A stretch of DNA of 64,000 bases from Cheiracanthium punctorium (GCA_038373885.1 JAWZYV010013188.1:78472-142471), one strand, 5' to 3'. Shown: positions 35,630-46,951, numbered from the stretch's first letter. The notes: generated from the sequence alone by a model not told the origin. Numbers and translations are program-made.

Positions 35630-37090
35630 GTTATAATATTGACTACATTTCATCAAAATGGATGAAAACGTATATGTAATTAAATCTTATGGATATTGCA
35701 TATTTTTCTCTTAAATAAATTAATATTTATAAATAAAATGTTTCATCAGTTATTTAAAATATTTCTTTCACCCTAAGCCAAGCTATGCGAACATAAATGA
35801 TTGATCTACTGGAGCGATTTCGCTAATACAACGCTGGGTCTCAGGGGAGCATTCAAAGATCCATGTTGAGAAACGACCCTGGTCACAAGTCTTCTCTGTT
35901 GTCTCTTCTTTCTGATGATGTGAATGAACAGTTTAAACCCTGGTCACCAATTATATATGAAACCCATATATCATACACTAAAATGAGAGGGAGGGATAAG
36001 CAGGCTTTTCTATAACCATCCCGTCCCCAATTGAAACTTTTATGAATTCACTATTCCGCACATTGGGGCCGCTTGATTAGATTAAAATTTTATTTGCGCA
36101 ACATGTCCTGAGTTCTGCATCATTTCTAACAAAATTTAAAGCTTCATATAATTTCAAAAGCCAATGAAACTTCCATCAGCCACACAATATTACATTTACG
36201 CTGTTCCTCAAGTAAACAAATAAAAACAAATACTTTTTCGGTGTCATGTCACATTACATATACGGATTAAATCTGAATTTTTAATCACTTCAAATGCACA
36301 TATGAGTTATTTTGGTAACTAATATATGTACTAATGTGGTAATATGTAACTAATTGTTATTTTTTATACTAATTTTCAATTTTTAATAGTATCAATGAAA
36401 AGTATTAATGTTACTAAAAATATGCTAACAAAATCACAGTCCTTAATTTTGCGAGACTCGCGAGACGTCTCGCGCGAGATAAGGCAGTCAGTTTCTCTGC
36501 GAGAGACGAGACGAGACAGTCCTGTTTCTTGTCTCTTGTGCATCTCTATGTGCAACATTATCTTATCTCCGAAATCTCCCAAGATTTAAGAAAAGTATAT
36601 CGCCAAATTTGGCTCAAAAACATTGTGTTGGAAAGTGTTTTATAATCGATGCCTTTGGCATGATTTATCTTTCCTGTTTCTTTCGAGAAACAATGGTGAA
36701 TGACGGTATTTTGCGCTTTTGAAACATTTGACGAAACTAAACAGCTGTTGGATGATCGCCGAGGTACGTCATGGTTTATGCAAGATGGGGACTGTCTACA
36801 CCGTACATAAGACGTTTATGGCTTCCTGGATGAATAATTCGATGACAGAGTAAAACTATTCGAAAACAATGGCGAAAAACATGAATCGACTTCCATAGTC
36901 TCTCAACTTCACCCTCTTCCTCAATGCACGAATTGTCTTCCTGGCTACGCCCCTGACGTGTAGTGTGGAAGATGAGCATATTAAATTGGTTTTGATGTAA
37001 CTGTTCTCTGTGTCTGAGCTCTTTTTCTGGTATCCGTATTGTCGCTTATAGCGTCATCGATGTATCAATTTACGAATTTTTAAATTAACA
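35630..37090. other. Unassigned stretch with two element fragments
   Basis: 36436-36552 is rich in GAGACG and CTCGCG words and, on minus, begins AGAGATGCACAAGAGAC, in the style of the hAT-like element at 46952-47920. At about 36957, minus strand, CAGGGGCGTAGCCAGG looks like a single terminus of the family at 56735-56854. The rest is unrecognised, with no supported gene. Confidence 0.45.
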
Positions 37091-37316
37091 TACCACTTGT
37101 TTCATGCTTCTATCGATCCCCATTTTTGAGTTATTCCTATTCAAAGTTACGGGTTCTTCGTGAAACATCCTGTACAAATGAGAATAAACCCACTTTTGAG
37201 TCAAAAATTCAAATTTGTATAACTCACTGCAAAAGGATTATAAGTTAAAGATCAGTTCTTGTTTTCAACGGCAGCTAAATTTCATAACAAAAGGAAATAA
37301 ATTTAATATCTTCATA
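37091..37316. repeat. Two-part dispersed repeat (partner 23040-23270)
   Basis: The block 37168-37300 and the reverse complement of 37091-37160 both match the 23-kb partner, in rearranged order. GTTTCACGAAGAACCC (minus) and CCACTTTTGAGTCAAA are the recognisable words. Confidence 0.6.
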
Positions 37317-39217
37317 TCGCCTTCAGTCTGAATTGTTGTCTTTGTCTGAATACAGAATATAGAAGAAAAGCAATATAGCTATGATTCTTAAGAGCGGAAC
37401 TTTTCTATTAAAAGAGAGATTTCGCCTTCCATAAATGGATAAAGGAATAGATATTTTTATTTTGCGCAAAACAAAATCAGTGTTCTAGATCCGAAAATCT
37501 GAAATAGCCTGACATAAATTTTCACAAATGAGGAAATATCAAGCGTAGGTTATTTAACTCGCAATAATTTACGATGGCTTTTTCTGTTTTTCTCGGTTTT
37601 GTTAAGTGAAACGTCTCGATATAGCGTTTTAAGATATTTGCTGTGCAATTCAGATTTTATCATTCACTAGCTGAAGTACCCGTCCTCGACGAGTTAGTGA
37701 ATGCAAATTTCCAAAAAGCAAGAACTTTCGTCAGCATTGTAGGAGTACACAGAATGGATGTAGTATGTTGCCAAAGTAAAGAAAGCGAAGTTATGATTTT
37801 TATGTATTGTTAAAATATTACAGGTTAGAGAGTAACTAAGTAATATCATTTCATTCGCTTTAGTCGTAATTATGTGATGCGCGAACGAATATTTACGCAT
37901 ATTGAAATAATTTTCGCAAAATCTCAAAATTTAATCAACATTTTTGAAAAATTGGAAGCCTAGAATTTAAGTTGAGTGACAACCTATCATGTCACCCAAA
38001 TTCGTTTCATTCCCTGCAGTCTTTATTTCGTGATGCTGGAACAAATTTTCAGCATTTTGAAACGATTTTCGCAAAATCTCAAACTGTAATCAAAATATTT
38101 TTAAAATTCTCTCTCTCAACACGTATAAATTAAGATTAGCAACTACCTATCATATCACTAAATTTCGTATCATTCGTATTAGTCGTTATTAAGTGATGTT
38201 TGAAGAAATATAAACGTATTTTGAGAGAATTTTCACAAAATCTCAAAATCTAATAAAAATGTTTAAAAAATTGGACTCCTATAGTTTTCGTTGAGCAACC
38301 ATCTATCGTGTGACCAAATTTCATATCATTCACTTTAGTTGTTATTACGTAATGCGGGAACAAAGATTCTCTCAGTTTTAAACGATTTTCACAAAATCTC
38401 GAAATCTGATCGATTTTTTTTAATTAGATGCTTATAGTTTAAGGTGAGTGACCACCTATCATGTCACCAAATATCATTTTTTCACCTTTGCAGTTATTAC
38501 GTGATGTGCAAACACAAATTTACGCAGTTTGAAAGGATTTTCGCAAAATCTCAAAATCCAATCAAGATTTTTTAAAAATTCGACGCCTATGTTTTAAGTT
38601 GAGTGACTACCTATCATGACACCCAATTTCATATCATTCGCTTCAGTCGTTTTTACGTGATGCTTGAACACAAATTTACGCAGTTTGAAACGATTTTCGC
38701 AAAATCTCAAAATCTAATCAAGATTTTTTAAAAATTCGACGCCTATGTTTTAAGTTGAGTGACCACCTATCATGACACCCAATTTCATATCATTCGCTTC
38801 AGCCGTTTTTACGTGATGCTTAAACAAAAAAAGCGTCACGGACAGAATGACAGAATGACAGACAGACAAACTTTTTTTTGAGGGCCGCATCGGATTCCCG
38901 GGTGCTTGAAACGGATAGAAATCGCAAAATATTTGAATTCCAAGAAATGTACAGACAAAAGTCTAATTTTATTTATATAGATTTAAAAATATACATGTAT
39001 AACCACGCGTTTCGTATTCATTTTTCAAAGGCTTGTACCGGATTGTAAAAGGGAGTGAGGGAATTGCATTTGACAAGTTTGAGATGTAGCATTCTGAATG
39101 AAGAGGCAATAAATGCTGCAATGATGGTGAACGAATAAAAAAGTTGAATCGAAACATCGTGTTCTTCACGTTCTGAAGAACTTAAGTGATTCTGAATGAA
39201 GATTCCTTAGCGATCGT
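37317..39217 (+). pseudogene. Unrecognised gene-like module, copy 2 of 4, split by a Helitron
   Basis: The upstream block 37317-37666 contains GACATAAATTTTCACAAATG and TATTTAACTCGCAATAATTT, aligned with copies 1, 3 and 4. Helitron B1 (37667-38981) interrupts it, and homology resumes at 38982 (TTTAAAAATATAC). At 39085-39099, TGTAGCATTCTGAAT encodes CSILN, followed by EEAINAAMMVNE and then stops. A GTAAGT donor-like sequence begins at 39218, in a position comparable to the donor of copy 1. The stops and the insertion make it a pseudogene if the module is a gene. Confidence 0.35.
37667..38981 (-). mobile_element. Helitron family B, copy B1 (complete)
   Basis: The minus-strand 5' TC is at 38981-38980, preceded by A, and continues TCTATATAAATAAAATTAG. 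The 3' hairpin and CTAG end at 37667 are followed by T. The interior has about seven modules of roughly 155 bp with AATGATATGAAATT-like words. There is no coding. The insertion site is inside the gene-like module copy 2. Confidence 0.85.
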
Positions 39218-39417
39218 GTAAGTTAAACTTGATTATACTCATAATTAATTACAAGAACATTCAACAATAAACTGCTGGTATTTTTACGAATTTGAAGAAT
39301 TTTGAGATACCCTTGTTTTGTTATAAAGATACTAGTGTGTGATTGTTTTTCATATTAATTAAATACATATGTACCAAACTGAAATCCTAAAAAATAATCA
39401 TAATCATATCTTATCTA
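39218..39417. other. Spacer between module copy 2 and Helitron B2
   Basis: Nothing recognised beyond the donor-like GTAAGT at its start. Confidence 0.4.
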
Positions 39418-40880
39418 TCTATATAAATAAAATTAGACTTTTGTCTGTACATTTCTTGGAATTCAAAAATTTTGCGATTTCTGTCCGTTTCTAGCACCCG
39501 GGAATCCGATGCGACCCTCAAAAAAAAGTTTGTCTGTCTGTCATTCTGTCATTCTGTCCGTGACGCTTTTTTTGTTTAAGCATCACGTAAAAACGACTGA
39601 AGCGAATGATATGAAATTTGGTGGCATGATAGGTGGTCACTCAACTTAAAACATAGGCGTCGAATTTTTAAAAAATCTTGATTAGATTTTCAGATTTTGC
39701 GAAAATCGTTTCAAACTGCGTAAATTTGTGTTCAAGCATCACGCAAAAACGACAGAAGCGAATGATATGAAATTGGGTGTCATGATAGGTGGTCACTCAA
39801 CTTAAAACATAGGCGTCGAATTTTTAAAAAATCTTGATTGGATTTTGAGATTTTGCGAAAAATCTTTCAAACTGCGTAATATTGTGTTCAAGCATCACGT
39901 AAAAACGACTAAAGCGAATGATATGAAATTGGGTGTCATGATAGGTGGTCACTCAACTTAGAACATAGGCGTCGAATTTTTAAAAAATCTAGATTGGATT
40001 TTGAGATTTTGCGAAAAACATTTCAAACTGCGTAAATTTGTGTTCGCACATCACGTAATAACTGCAAAGGTGAAAAAATGATATTTGGTGAAATGATAGG
40101 TGGTCACTCACCTTAAACTATAAGCATCTAATTAAAAAAATTGATCAGATTTCGAGATTTTGCGAAAATCGTTTAAAACTGAGTGAATCTTTGTTCCCGC
40201 ATTAAGTAATAATGACTAAAGCGAATGATATGAAATTTGGTCACATGATAGATGGTTGCTCAACATAAACTATAGGTGTCCAATTTTTTAAACATTTTTA
40301 TTAGATTTTGAGATTTTGTGAAAATTCTCTCAAAATACACTTATATTTCTTCAAACATCACGTAATAACGACTAATACGAATGATACGAAATTTAGTGAT
40401 AGGATAGGTAGTTGCTAATCTTAATTTATAGGCGTTGAAATTTTAAAATATATTGATTACATTTTGAGATTTTGCGAAAATCGTTTTAAAATGCTGAAAT
40501 TTTGTTCCAGCATCACGAAATAAAGACTGCAGGGAATGGAACGAAATTGGGTGACAGGATAGGTTGTCACTGAACTTAAATTCTAGCCTTCAAAATTTTT
40601 CAAAAATGTTGATTAGATTTTGAGATTTTGCGAAAATTATTTCAATATGCGCCAATATTCGTTCGCGCATCACATAATTACGACCAAAGCGAATGAAATG
40701 ATATTACTTAGTTACTCTCTAACCTGTAATATTTTAACAATACATAAAAATTATAACTTCGCTTTCTTTACTTTGGCAACATACTACATCCATTCTGTGT
40801 ACTCCTACAATGCTGACGAAAGTTCTTGCTTTTTGGAAATTTGCATTCACTAACCCGTCAAGGACGGGTACTTCAGCTAG
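39418..40880 (+). mobile_element. Helitron family B, copy B2 (complete)
   Basis: It begins TCTATATAAATAAAATTAG after an A and ends with an ACCCGTCAAGGACGGGTA hairpin, CTTCAG and CTAG at 40877-40880, followed by T. It is head-to-head with B1, giving a 3.2-kb inverted pair. It contains about eight internal modules. The open frame at 40620-40853 and its mirror at 37694-37927 are by-products of the shared 3' region. Confidence 0.88.
39603..40700 (+). repeat. Internal tandem modules of Helitron B2, period about 155 bp
   Basis: CGAATGATATGAAATT or a variant recurs near 39603, 39759, 39914, 40069, 40222, 40378, 40533 and 40687. Each is followed by a GATAGGTGGTCACTCAACTT-like segment, GATTTTGAGATTTTGCGAAA and CATCACGTAA. 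The left units are the most alike; the right ones are diverged. Confidence 0.85.
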
Positions 40881-41655
40881 TTATAAATATTTGCATATTA
40901 TTAAGGTTCGTGAAATTCTTTTTAAATGAAAGAGAAATAATTTTTTTATATTTTTCTTTTAGTAAATTTCATTTTACTTCAATTTTATAAAATAAATAAA
41001 CGATACGAAAATAACTTGAATATAATAGAAGAGACTAGGGCCAAAAGTAACACGAGTCTATTGTAACATAATGCATGTTATAGTTCCTACAATAGTCTAG
41101 ATATGGCAGTGTGGTACTACACCTTCTAATAATTCAGGGACAGAAATTACAAAGAAATCAGTTGAAATATATGCGTGCTATGGTGGATGACATTTTTTTT
41201 TCTCCAGATAAAAAAATTGTTTCATTTAGTTTTTGCTTCTAGTACCCTACAGGTCAGACATGATTCCTTAAATGATTTACCTATGTATCATACTTAATGC
41301 TTATTTTATTGTGGAAAGATTCAAATTTATGCTATTGCACAGATAAGTTCCATCGAATCATAACTTGAAAATGACATCAAGGTGTCATTTGTAACAAGAG
41401 GTCGTGGGGTGATTCTAACACTTGTATAACATAGGCCCTTGTGAAGTGTACAAAAGGTGAACGCCAGTATGAATGCTCAAACTGTTTTTCTGAGTAGCTT
41501 TTCTGAATATTGTCGATAATTTGCTCAAATGCACTTTTTTAATTTAAAAATTGGTAAAGAACACTTAATTTTCTCAAAACCTTTATTAGAAATTATAACT
41601 ATGATAAATTTTAAGTAGTATTACTTAGCATTGCCTATATTTTGTGTAGCATGCT
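40881..41655. other. No recognisable feature
   Basis: AT-rich spacer between Helitron B2 and the minisatellite. No gene or repeat recognised. Confidence 0.4.
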
Positions 41656-41925
41656 GGTGAAGTGGATTGAAATCGGAATTATTAGGGGCAGTGAGAGGTG
41701 AAGAGATTGAAATCAGAATTATTTAGATCCAGTGAGAGGGGAGGAGACTAAAATTGGAATTATTTAGAGGTAGTATTTGCGAATTTGTAGAATATTGAGT
41801 GGAGAACAGTAAATAGGAGAGGTGAAGAGATTGAAATCGGAATATTTAGAGCCAGTGAGAAGTGAAGAGATTCAAATCGAATTATTTAGAACCAGTGTGA
41901 GGTGAGGAGATTGAAATCAGCTTAA
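41656..41925 (+). repeat. Minisatellite, period about 42 bp, imperfect
   Basis: Units carry GAAGAGATTGAAATCGGAAT, TTATTTAGA and CCAGTGAGAGGT words. About six units can be seen, with an irregular stretch at 41770-41810. Confidence 0.7.
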
Positions 41926-42084
41926 ACAATAGCCAATGGTAGATGGGAAAATTCTGGAAATACTCCAAATCGAGACATTCAGTTACATGATGAATATAAC
42001 TACATGATTTACTTCTTGCTGTAAAAATGGCTGCTGAATTTGTACTGAATGAATAAAGGAGAAATATACTATTTTTGTACCGCT

Positions 42085-42650
42085 TTCAAATATGAAACTG
42101 TTTTGCATCGTTGTCGAATACACGATGTAAAAAAAGAGCGATAAATTTATCATACATAAAAAAGAAGTATTTTTTTTTTTTTTGGTATTAGAAGAAAGAG
42201 CTCCTTCCTGCAAATGTTTAAAAAAGCACATACTACTTTTGACAAAAACGAAAAGAAATATAAGTGTTTGAGAACTCAAACGACTTGCCCTATATTTTCA
42301 TAAACGAGGGAAGAAAATTCTACTCATAAAATTTTTACGAGTGCCTGATCTCTCGGTCTCACGCGTTTAGGTAGCGCTTTCAGGTAATATTTGCGGTATC
42401 CTTCAAGATTTCATTGTACGATGGAAAAAAATTACTTCTTGAGTATTTTTTGGTGCTTTGTGCTCTTCGCAAAAGGAAGAAGAGAAAGTGGCACCTTTCA
42501 ATTGCAGCGCTTTGAATAAAGGATGTAAGAATGAAGCAGTAACTGTAACGAATAAAGAACTGAATGATTTCGTTGAAGCGTCAGTTGGATTAGTTAGTAG
42601 AGAGTTTTGTGTGCAAAATTAAGCAAAAGCGAATTCAGTGAAAGTTTTTA
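42085..42650 (+). pseudogene. Unrecognised gene-like module, copy 3 of 4
   Basis: The upstream block aligns with the other copies (AACTCAAACGACTTGCCCTA, TTTTCATAAACGAGGGAA, ACTCATAAAATTTTTACGAG). A candidate ATG at 42421 opens a short hydrophobic stretch (MEKNYFLSIFWCFVLF) resembling a signal peptide. In the next frame, 42461-42634 is open and includes APFNCSALNKGCKNEAV and FVEASVGLVSREFC before a stop. TGCAGCGCTTTGAAT at 42503 encodes CSALN, matching CSILN in copies 1 and 2. As read, ATG and mature part differ by one frame, so this copy is either frameshifted or misread. Confidence 0.38.
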
Positions 42651-42689
42651 CTACAGTGATAACTGCATTTGAATGTGTTAGCTCATTTC

Positions 42690-42935
42690 GTGAAATTTTA
42701 TGTTAGTTTGCTTTGTGTTATTCCAAGCCTACACGAGGAGCATCTGTCTCCAGGTAGGTGCCTTGGTCGGATGCCTTTTAAGGGGTTCTAATGCGTACTC
42801 ACGTTACATCTGGTGAAAACCGACCCAAACTCCAGACCGTTAGATCGGCAGCCGAGCTACAGTCCCAAACGTGGGACCTTCACACTTCAGCCGTGTACCA
42901 CGTTCTATCGTGTGCACTCGGCCATGGTGGGGTCT
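42690..42935 (-). mobile_element. tRNA-derived SINE (family S2)
   Basis: On minus it starts near 42930 with an A box TGGCCGAGTGC. The body CGTTCCGTAT-free region then carries GATCTAACGGTCTGGAGTTT, AGATGTAACGTGAGTACGC and GGAATAACACA. The body matches 51203-51452 and 53489-53665. The open frame at 42880-43164 overlaps its head and is not a gene. Confidence 0.7.
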
Positions 42936-43235
42936 TATGGCTTATGCTGTAGGGAACAATGAATACTCCGAGGCTCATTACTCCAAGAGATCTTTTTTCA
43001 TGAATGTTGTAATCAGTGAGATTAGCTGTAAGTTTTGAACGCTTTTGTATTGGTCCAACTTTAAGTGTTAAAAAGACATTTTTTCCTATTATATGTGATT
43101 TTCGTAGTACATTTCTCGATAATTCTTGAAATGTGGTTTCTAAATAATTTTTTATACAAAACAATATTGTTCAATGTGCTTTTTAATAAAACGAGTTTTC
43201 AAAATAATGATAATACTTTATTTTGCTTTCGTCTG

Positions 43236-43615
43236 TCAGTGGCCTAGTCGCTAAGCTTGGTTTCCATAAGAACACCGAAAGTGAAGCGAGGCCGAACTTG
43301 GTCGGGAGGGTGACAGCCTCTCTTGATTGGACTGCTGAAGGACCGTGTATGCTAAAGGCAGATGATGCACGTAAAATCTGTTCGTGGCTCGATTGTCCTC
43401 CATGTTTAAACGACACCTCTGGGGGTGATGATCCAGGTGCTAGGTCCCTCACCTGAAATGGATTTGTAAGTAAGAGACCCCGATCAAAGTCGGTCTCCCT
43501 CCCACTGGAGCGCAATAGCACAGAAGTCGATCCATTTCCCCCTCTGCCGCCCTATATGGAGATCTTGTCCCTCCCCGTGGTTGTCAGAGGGCACTAGCAA
43601 CAACAGCATTTTTCT
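43236..43615 (+). mobile_element. SINE-like element (family S4)
   Basis: It begins TCAGTGGCCTAGTCGCTAAG, an A-box-like tRNA head, is much GC-richer than its surroundings, and ends in a CTAGCAACAACAGC tail. An inverted, diverged copy is at 48208-48436. No clear B box was found, so the tRNA origin is tentative. The open frames at 43183-43521 and 43223-43456 lie inside it on opposite strands. Confidence 0.55.
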
Positions 43616-44064
43616 TTCATAACAAGTTGAAATAATCTAGAAAAAGTTTCTGCCTTATATAATTTTTTTAAAATCCCGAAACTCTCAGTCTCAGTGAAAT
43701 GTTAACGGAGTTAGATTGCATTTTGTTAATTTGAATAGTCGCTGTTTATAATAAAATTCCATGAACTAATCTAGGCAGTTTAGTTTAAAATGAATCGAGC
43801 GTTCAGTACACGCAATTAACTAATAAAATCCGGCTAAAAAACCTTATGTTGATTTAGTTTACAGATTGCTGAGGCTACTACGTCAAGACACTGAATTCTT
43901 GCAATTTGCAGCAATATTAATTATCTCTTTCCCATTGAATGTGCGATTCCTTATCATCCCGAAATGCTATTCTCATAAAATTTAGGATCATTTGTTGTCC
44001 TAAAAAAGCAGATACATTTTCCCAAAATGAATCAAAAATATAAATTTAATAGTCTTAGATCTCT
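43616..44064. other. No recognisable feature
   Basis: AT-rich spacer between the S4 element and module copy 4. Confidence 0.4.
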
Positions 44065-44590
44065 TCCAATCTGAAGTTCTGTTTTTTCAAACGTTAAATG
44101 AATACAAGATGTGGGGAAAAAAGCAGTAACAGTGAAATATATCATAAATGAATGCAATTTTTTAAATTACGAAAGAGAATTCCCTTCCACATATTGTAAT
44201 GGTGTAGATGCTATTTTTGACGATAAAAAAATATCTCTTTCTTTCTATGAGAACTGAAATAGCTCGACATAAATTTTCAAAAATGACGAAATATCAAGGA
44301 AGGCTCTTTAACTCATAAGAGTTTTCGAGAGTCTCCTTTCTTCTTGGTCTGCTCATTTAACCGTTTCGATGGCATTTTCAGGTATTTTCCGTCCCTTTTA
44401 CATTTTTATCGTTTATTAAAGATGCAGATTGGGAAACTTGCATTCAGTTTTCATGGCGCACTGATTTACAATCGTTTGCTTCAGGAAGTTCAGGGAATTC
44501 GCTTGATAAATAAAGATATGTAGACATCTTCGATGAAGATAAAAACGACTGAAACAAAAATGAACGGTATGATTAGAATATTTAAAACTT
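44065..44590 (+). pseudogene. Unrecognised gene-like module, copy 4 of 4
   Basis: The upstream block has GAACTGAAATAGCTCGACAT, AAATGACGAAATATCAAGG and TTTAACTCATAAGAGTTTTC. A candidate ATG at 44422 opens MQIGKLAFSFHGALIYNRLL. The position of the CSILN codons holds a decayed TTCGCTTGATAAA, with stops nearby. This is the most degraded coding part of the four. It ends against the fold-back element at 44595. Confidence 0.3.
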
Positions 44591-44594
44591 ATTG

Positions 44595-45527
44595 CTAAGG
44601 ATGCAACATTGATGTTTTTAAAACATCGATGCTTTTTAAAAAAAATATCCATGTTTTATACATCGAAGTATTGAAACTGATGTCTGTTTGACATCGGTGG
44701 TTTTAAACATAAACGATTGTATACTTTATCTGCAAGTACGAAATATACTTAACCTCAATTTGTAAAGTTTACAAACATCGAGTTTCCGAAAACATCAATG
44801 TCTCATCCATTGGCGTAAATTTACATGTAACATTGGGGGGGGGGGAATGTTTCCTATTGTAGAAAATACTGTTTTCAAATAGATAATATCTAAATTTTCC
44901 CGAATTTTAGGGGGCGATTGCCCCCTCTTGCCCTTAGTAAGTTACGCCTTTCGTCACATCCCTAGTTTACAAAAAGTGGTTACATATATTGCGTACATGT
45001 TTATGAAGCATGAAGTATACTATCGACTATGTGAAAAAACATCGATGTCAAACAAACATCGGTTTCAATACATGGCTGGATAAAATATCGATACTTAATA
45101 AAAACATCGATGTTTTGAAAACATCAATGTCGCATCCCTAGTTAAAAGAAAGTGATTACACAGGTGTGTTCCGTACTTGTTGATAAAGCATGAAATATAC
45201 TATCGACTGTGCGAAAAGACATCGATATCAAACAAATATCGGTTTCAATACGTCGATGGATAAAACATCGATAGTAACAAAAAGCATCGATATTTTGAAA
45301 ACATCGATATCGCATCCCTAGCGAACAAAAAGTGGTTATATAGGTATATTCCCTACCTGTTGATAAAGCATGAAGTATATAATCGACTATGTGGAGAAAC
45401 ATCGACGTGAAACACCTGTTTCAATACATCGATGGATAAAACATCGATATTAAAAAAATCGATGTTTTGGAAGCATCAATATTTACAAAAGCAATGATGT
45501 TTTGAGAACATCGATGTCTCATCCCTA
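44595..45527. mobile_element. hAT-like fold-back element rich in ACATCGATG
   Basis: Left end CTAAGGATGCAACATTGATG; right end, other strand, TAGGGATGAGACATCGATG. The left 217 bp is an inverted unit. Three direct units follow, ending in CATCCCTAG at 44957, 45133 and 45313 and in CATCCCTA at 45520. Flanks CTTATTGC and TTTATAGT match at 5 of 8, weak for a target-site duplication. The open frame at 45142-45402 is by-product. Confidence 0.6.
44812..44950. mobile_element. Small G-rich hAT-type element nested in the fold-back element
   Basis: Left ATTGGCGTAA, right (other strand) AAGGCGTAAC. The flanks are GTCTCATCC and GTCACATCC, 8 of 9 identical. It has a G run near 44837 and GCCCCCT words, like the terminus of the element at 18796. 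Confidence 0.55.
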
Positions 45528-45904
45528 TTTATAGTTGGTTTACCATGTAATACAAGAAGGTTTCAGGCATTTAGATAAAAGAGGTTTTAAAGATTTTACA
45601 AACTGTAGCTAAGCCTAATAAATAATGTAGTGACAAACTGTATGGGATTTTCAAGTATTATCTAATGTTTATATTATGGCACTATTATTGTAAAATTATA
45701 GTAAAATTTGTATTAGGAGAACTGAACATTTGGTTCGAACATTTCCCGTTTGTTTCTACTCTGTGCAGTAGCATACTTTACGAAATTTTATCTATGCTGT
45801 AACATTATGAAAAAATAATAATCAAATATGGTATCAGAGAAGATGAAATATTTGATTAGAGAATTTTTATGCTTATCTGTGCTCTGAATGAATTATGTTA
45901 AACT
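45528..45904. other. No recognisable feature
   Basis: AT-rich spacer with no recognisable gene or repeat. Confidence 0.4.
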
Positions 45905-46929
45905 ATATATGTACCCGTCCTTCATACCTGAGGAAGCAGATATTTTTCTCACACACGTAATTAAAATTTATTCAATCGGAGCAAAACTATCAAATCTTTC
46001 TCTCGTAACCCAGCATTACAATGGTGAAAAAAAAAACGAAAAAAAGAGAAAGAAATAAAACTTTACTTTCTAGAAATTTGAAAATAATTTGTTTCGCTAA
46101 CGTTTAGAATTCTACGTACTATAGACGAAATTATTTGTGTATTAGGTCGTCGAACATTTGCGTATATTTTTTACTGCAAACTCTGTGATTAAGTGTCAAT
46201 AATGCACGAAAATGTTTTTACAGATTGAAAGATTACAGCCGATAAAAGGAAAATAAAACCCCAAATTTTAGAGCATTTGATATCCTGCAGACGATATTTT
46301 GGTGTTCTCTATTGAACTTCTGAGAGAATAAGTATTTTTGAAGCGTGCTTTTTTGGGCACCGAAAAAGAACTTTTATTTGAAACTTAAAAGTAAATTATT
46401 TTAAATCGTGGATTAATATTAAAAGACAAGCATCATCTACGAAACTATAGCTCTAGAAACGGTTCCAATTTTTCGGATAATAACCTGCCCCTAAACTGCT
46501 ACCCTTGAAAGGGGTCAAACGCATATGCGGCTCCGAATGATTTACCAACGTTTCTTTAATGCTCGTAAAAATGTTGCTGCACATGTGAAGGAAATAAATT
46601 GCAAAATAGAATAGAAACAAAAATGCGATGCCTTTAAAGCACCATCAAATTAATGTTCTATTTATTTTATTTTGATCAGTTTTTTTCCGTGTTTAAGAAC
46701 TCTAAGAGTGTATATTCTCACCAAATCGGACTTCGTAATCCAAAAAGATTGCGTAAACGACATGACTGCATATTATTGTCTGACCATGTTGTTATATTTC
46801 TTAAAACCTTCCTCATTAAACGGCCTATATAACACAAACAGAATTTTTCAAAACTGAACTGGTAGTTCCCAAGATTAGCGTTCAGATAAACAGGCAGACG
46901 CGGAGAGGGGACTTTATAATATAAATAGA
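45905..46929 (-). mobile_element. Degraded Helitron (family C)
   Basis: On minus, near 46929, it begins with TATTATAAAGTCCCCTCTCC and CGCGTCTGCCTGTTTATC, a start I recall from other arthropod Helitrons, followed by a CCAGTTCAGTTTTG word. The other end shows GTACCCGTCCTTC near 45912, like the hairpin of families A and B, but no intact CTRR terminus. Boundaries are approximate. The open frame at 46672-46857 is not supported. Confidence 0.5.
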
Positions 46930-46951
46930 ATACAAAGCTAGAAATAATTGA

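Noticed and set aside
37667..40880. One large 3.2-kb inverted-repeat transposon with matching 77-residue proteins
   Set aside because: Each half has its own complete Helitron 5' TC and 3' hairpin-CTAG with A|T flanks, so they are two separate Helitrons. The 77-residue frames are the shared 3' regions.
43183..43521. 112-residue minus-strand and 77-residue plus-strand open frames
   Set aside because: Both lie within the GC-rich S4 SINE-like element on opposite strands.
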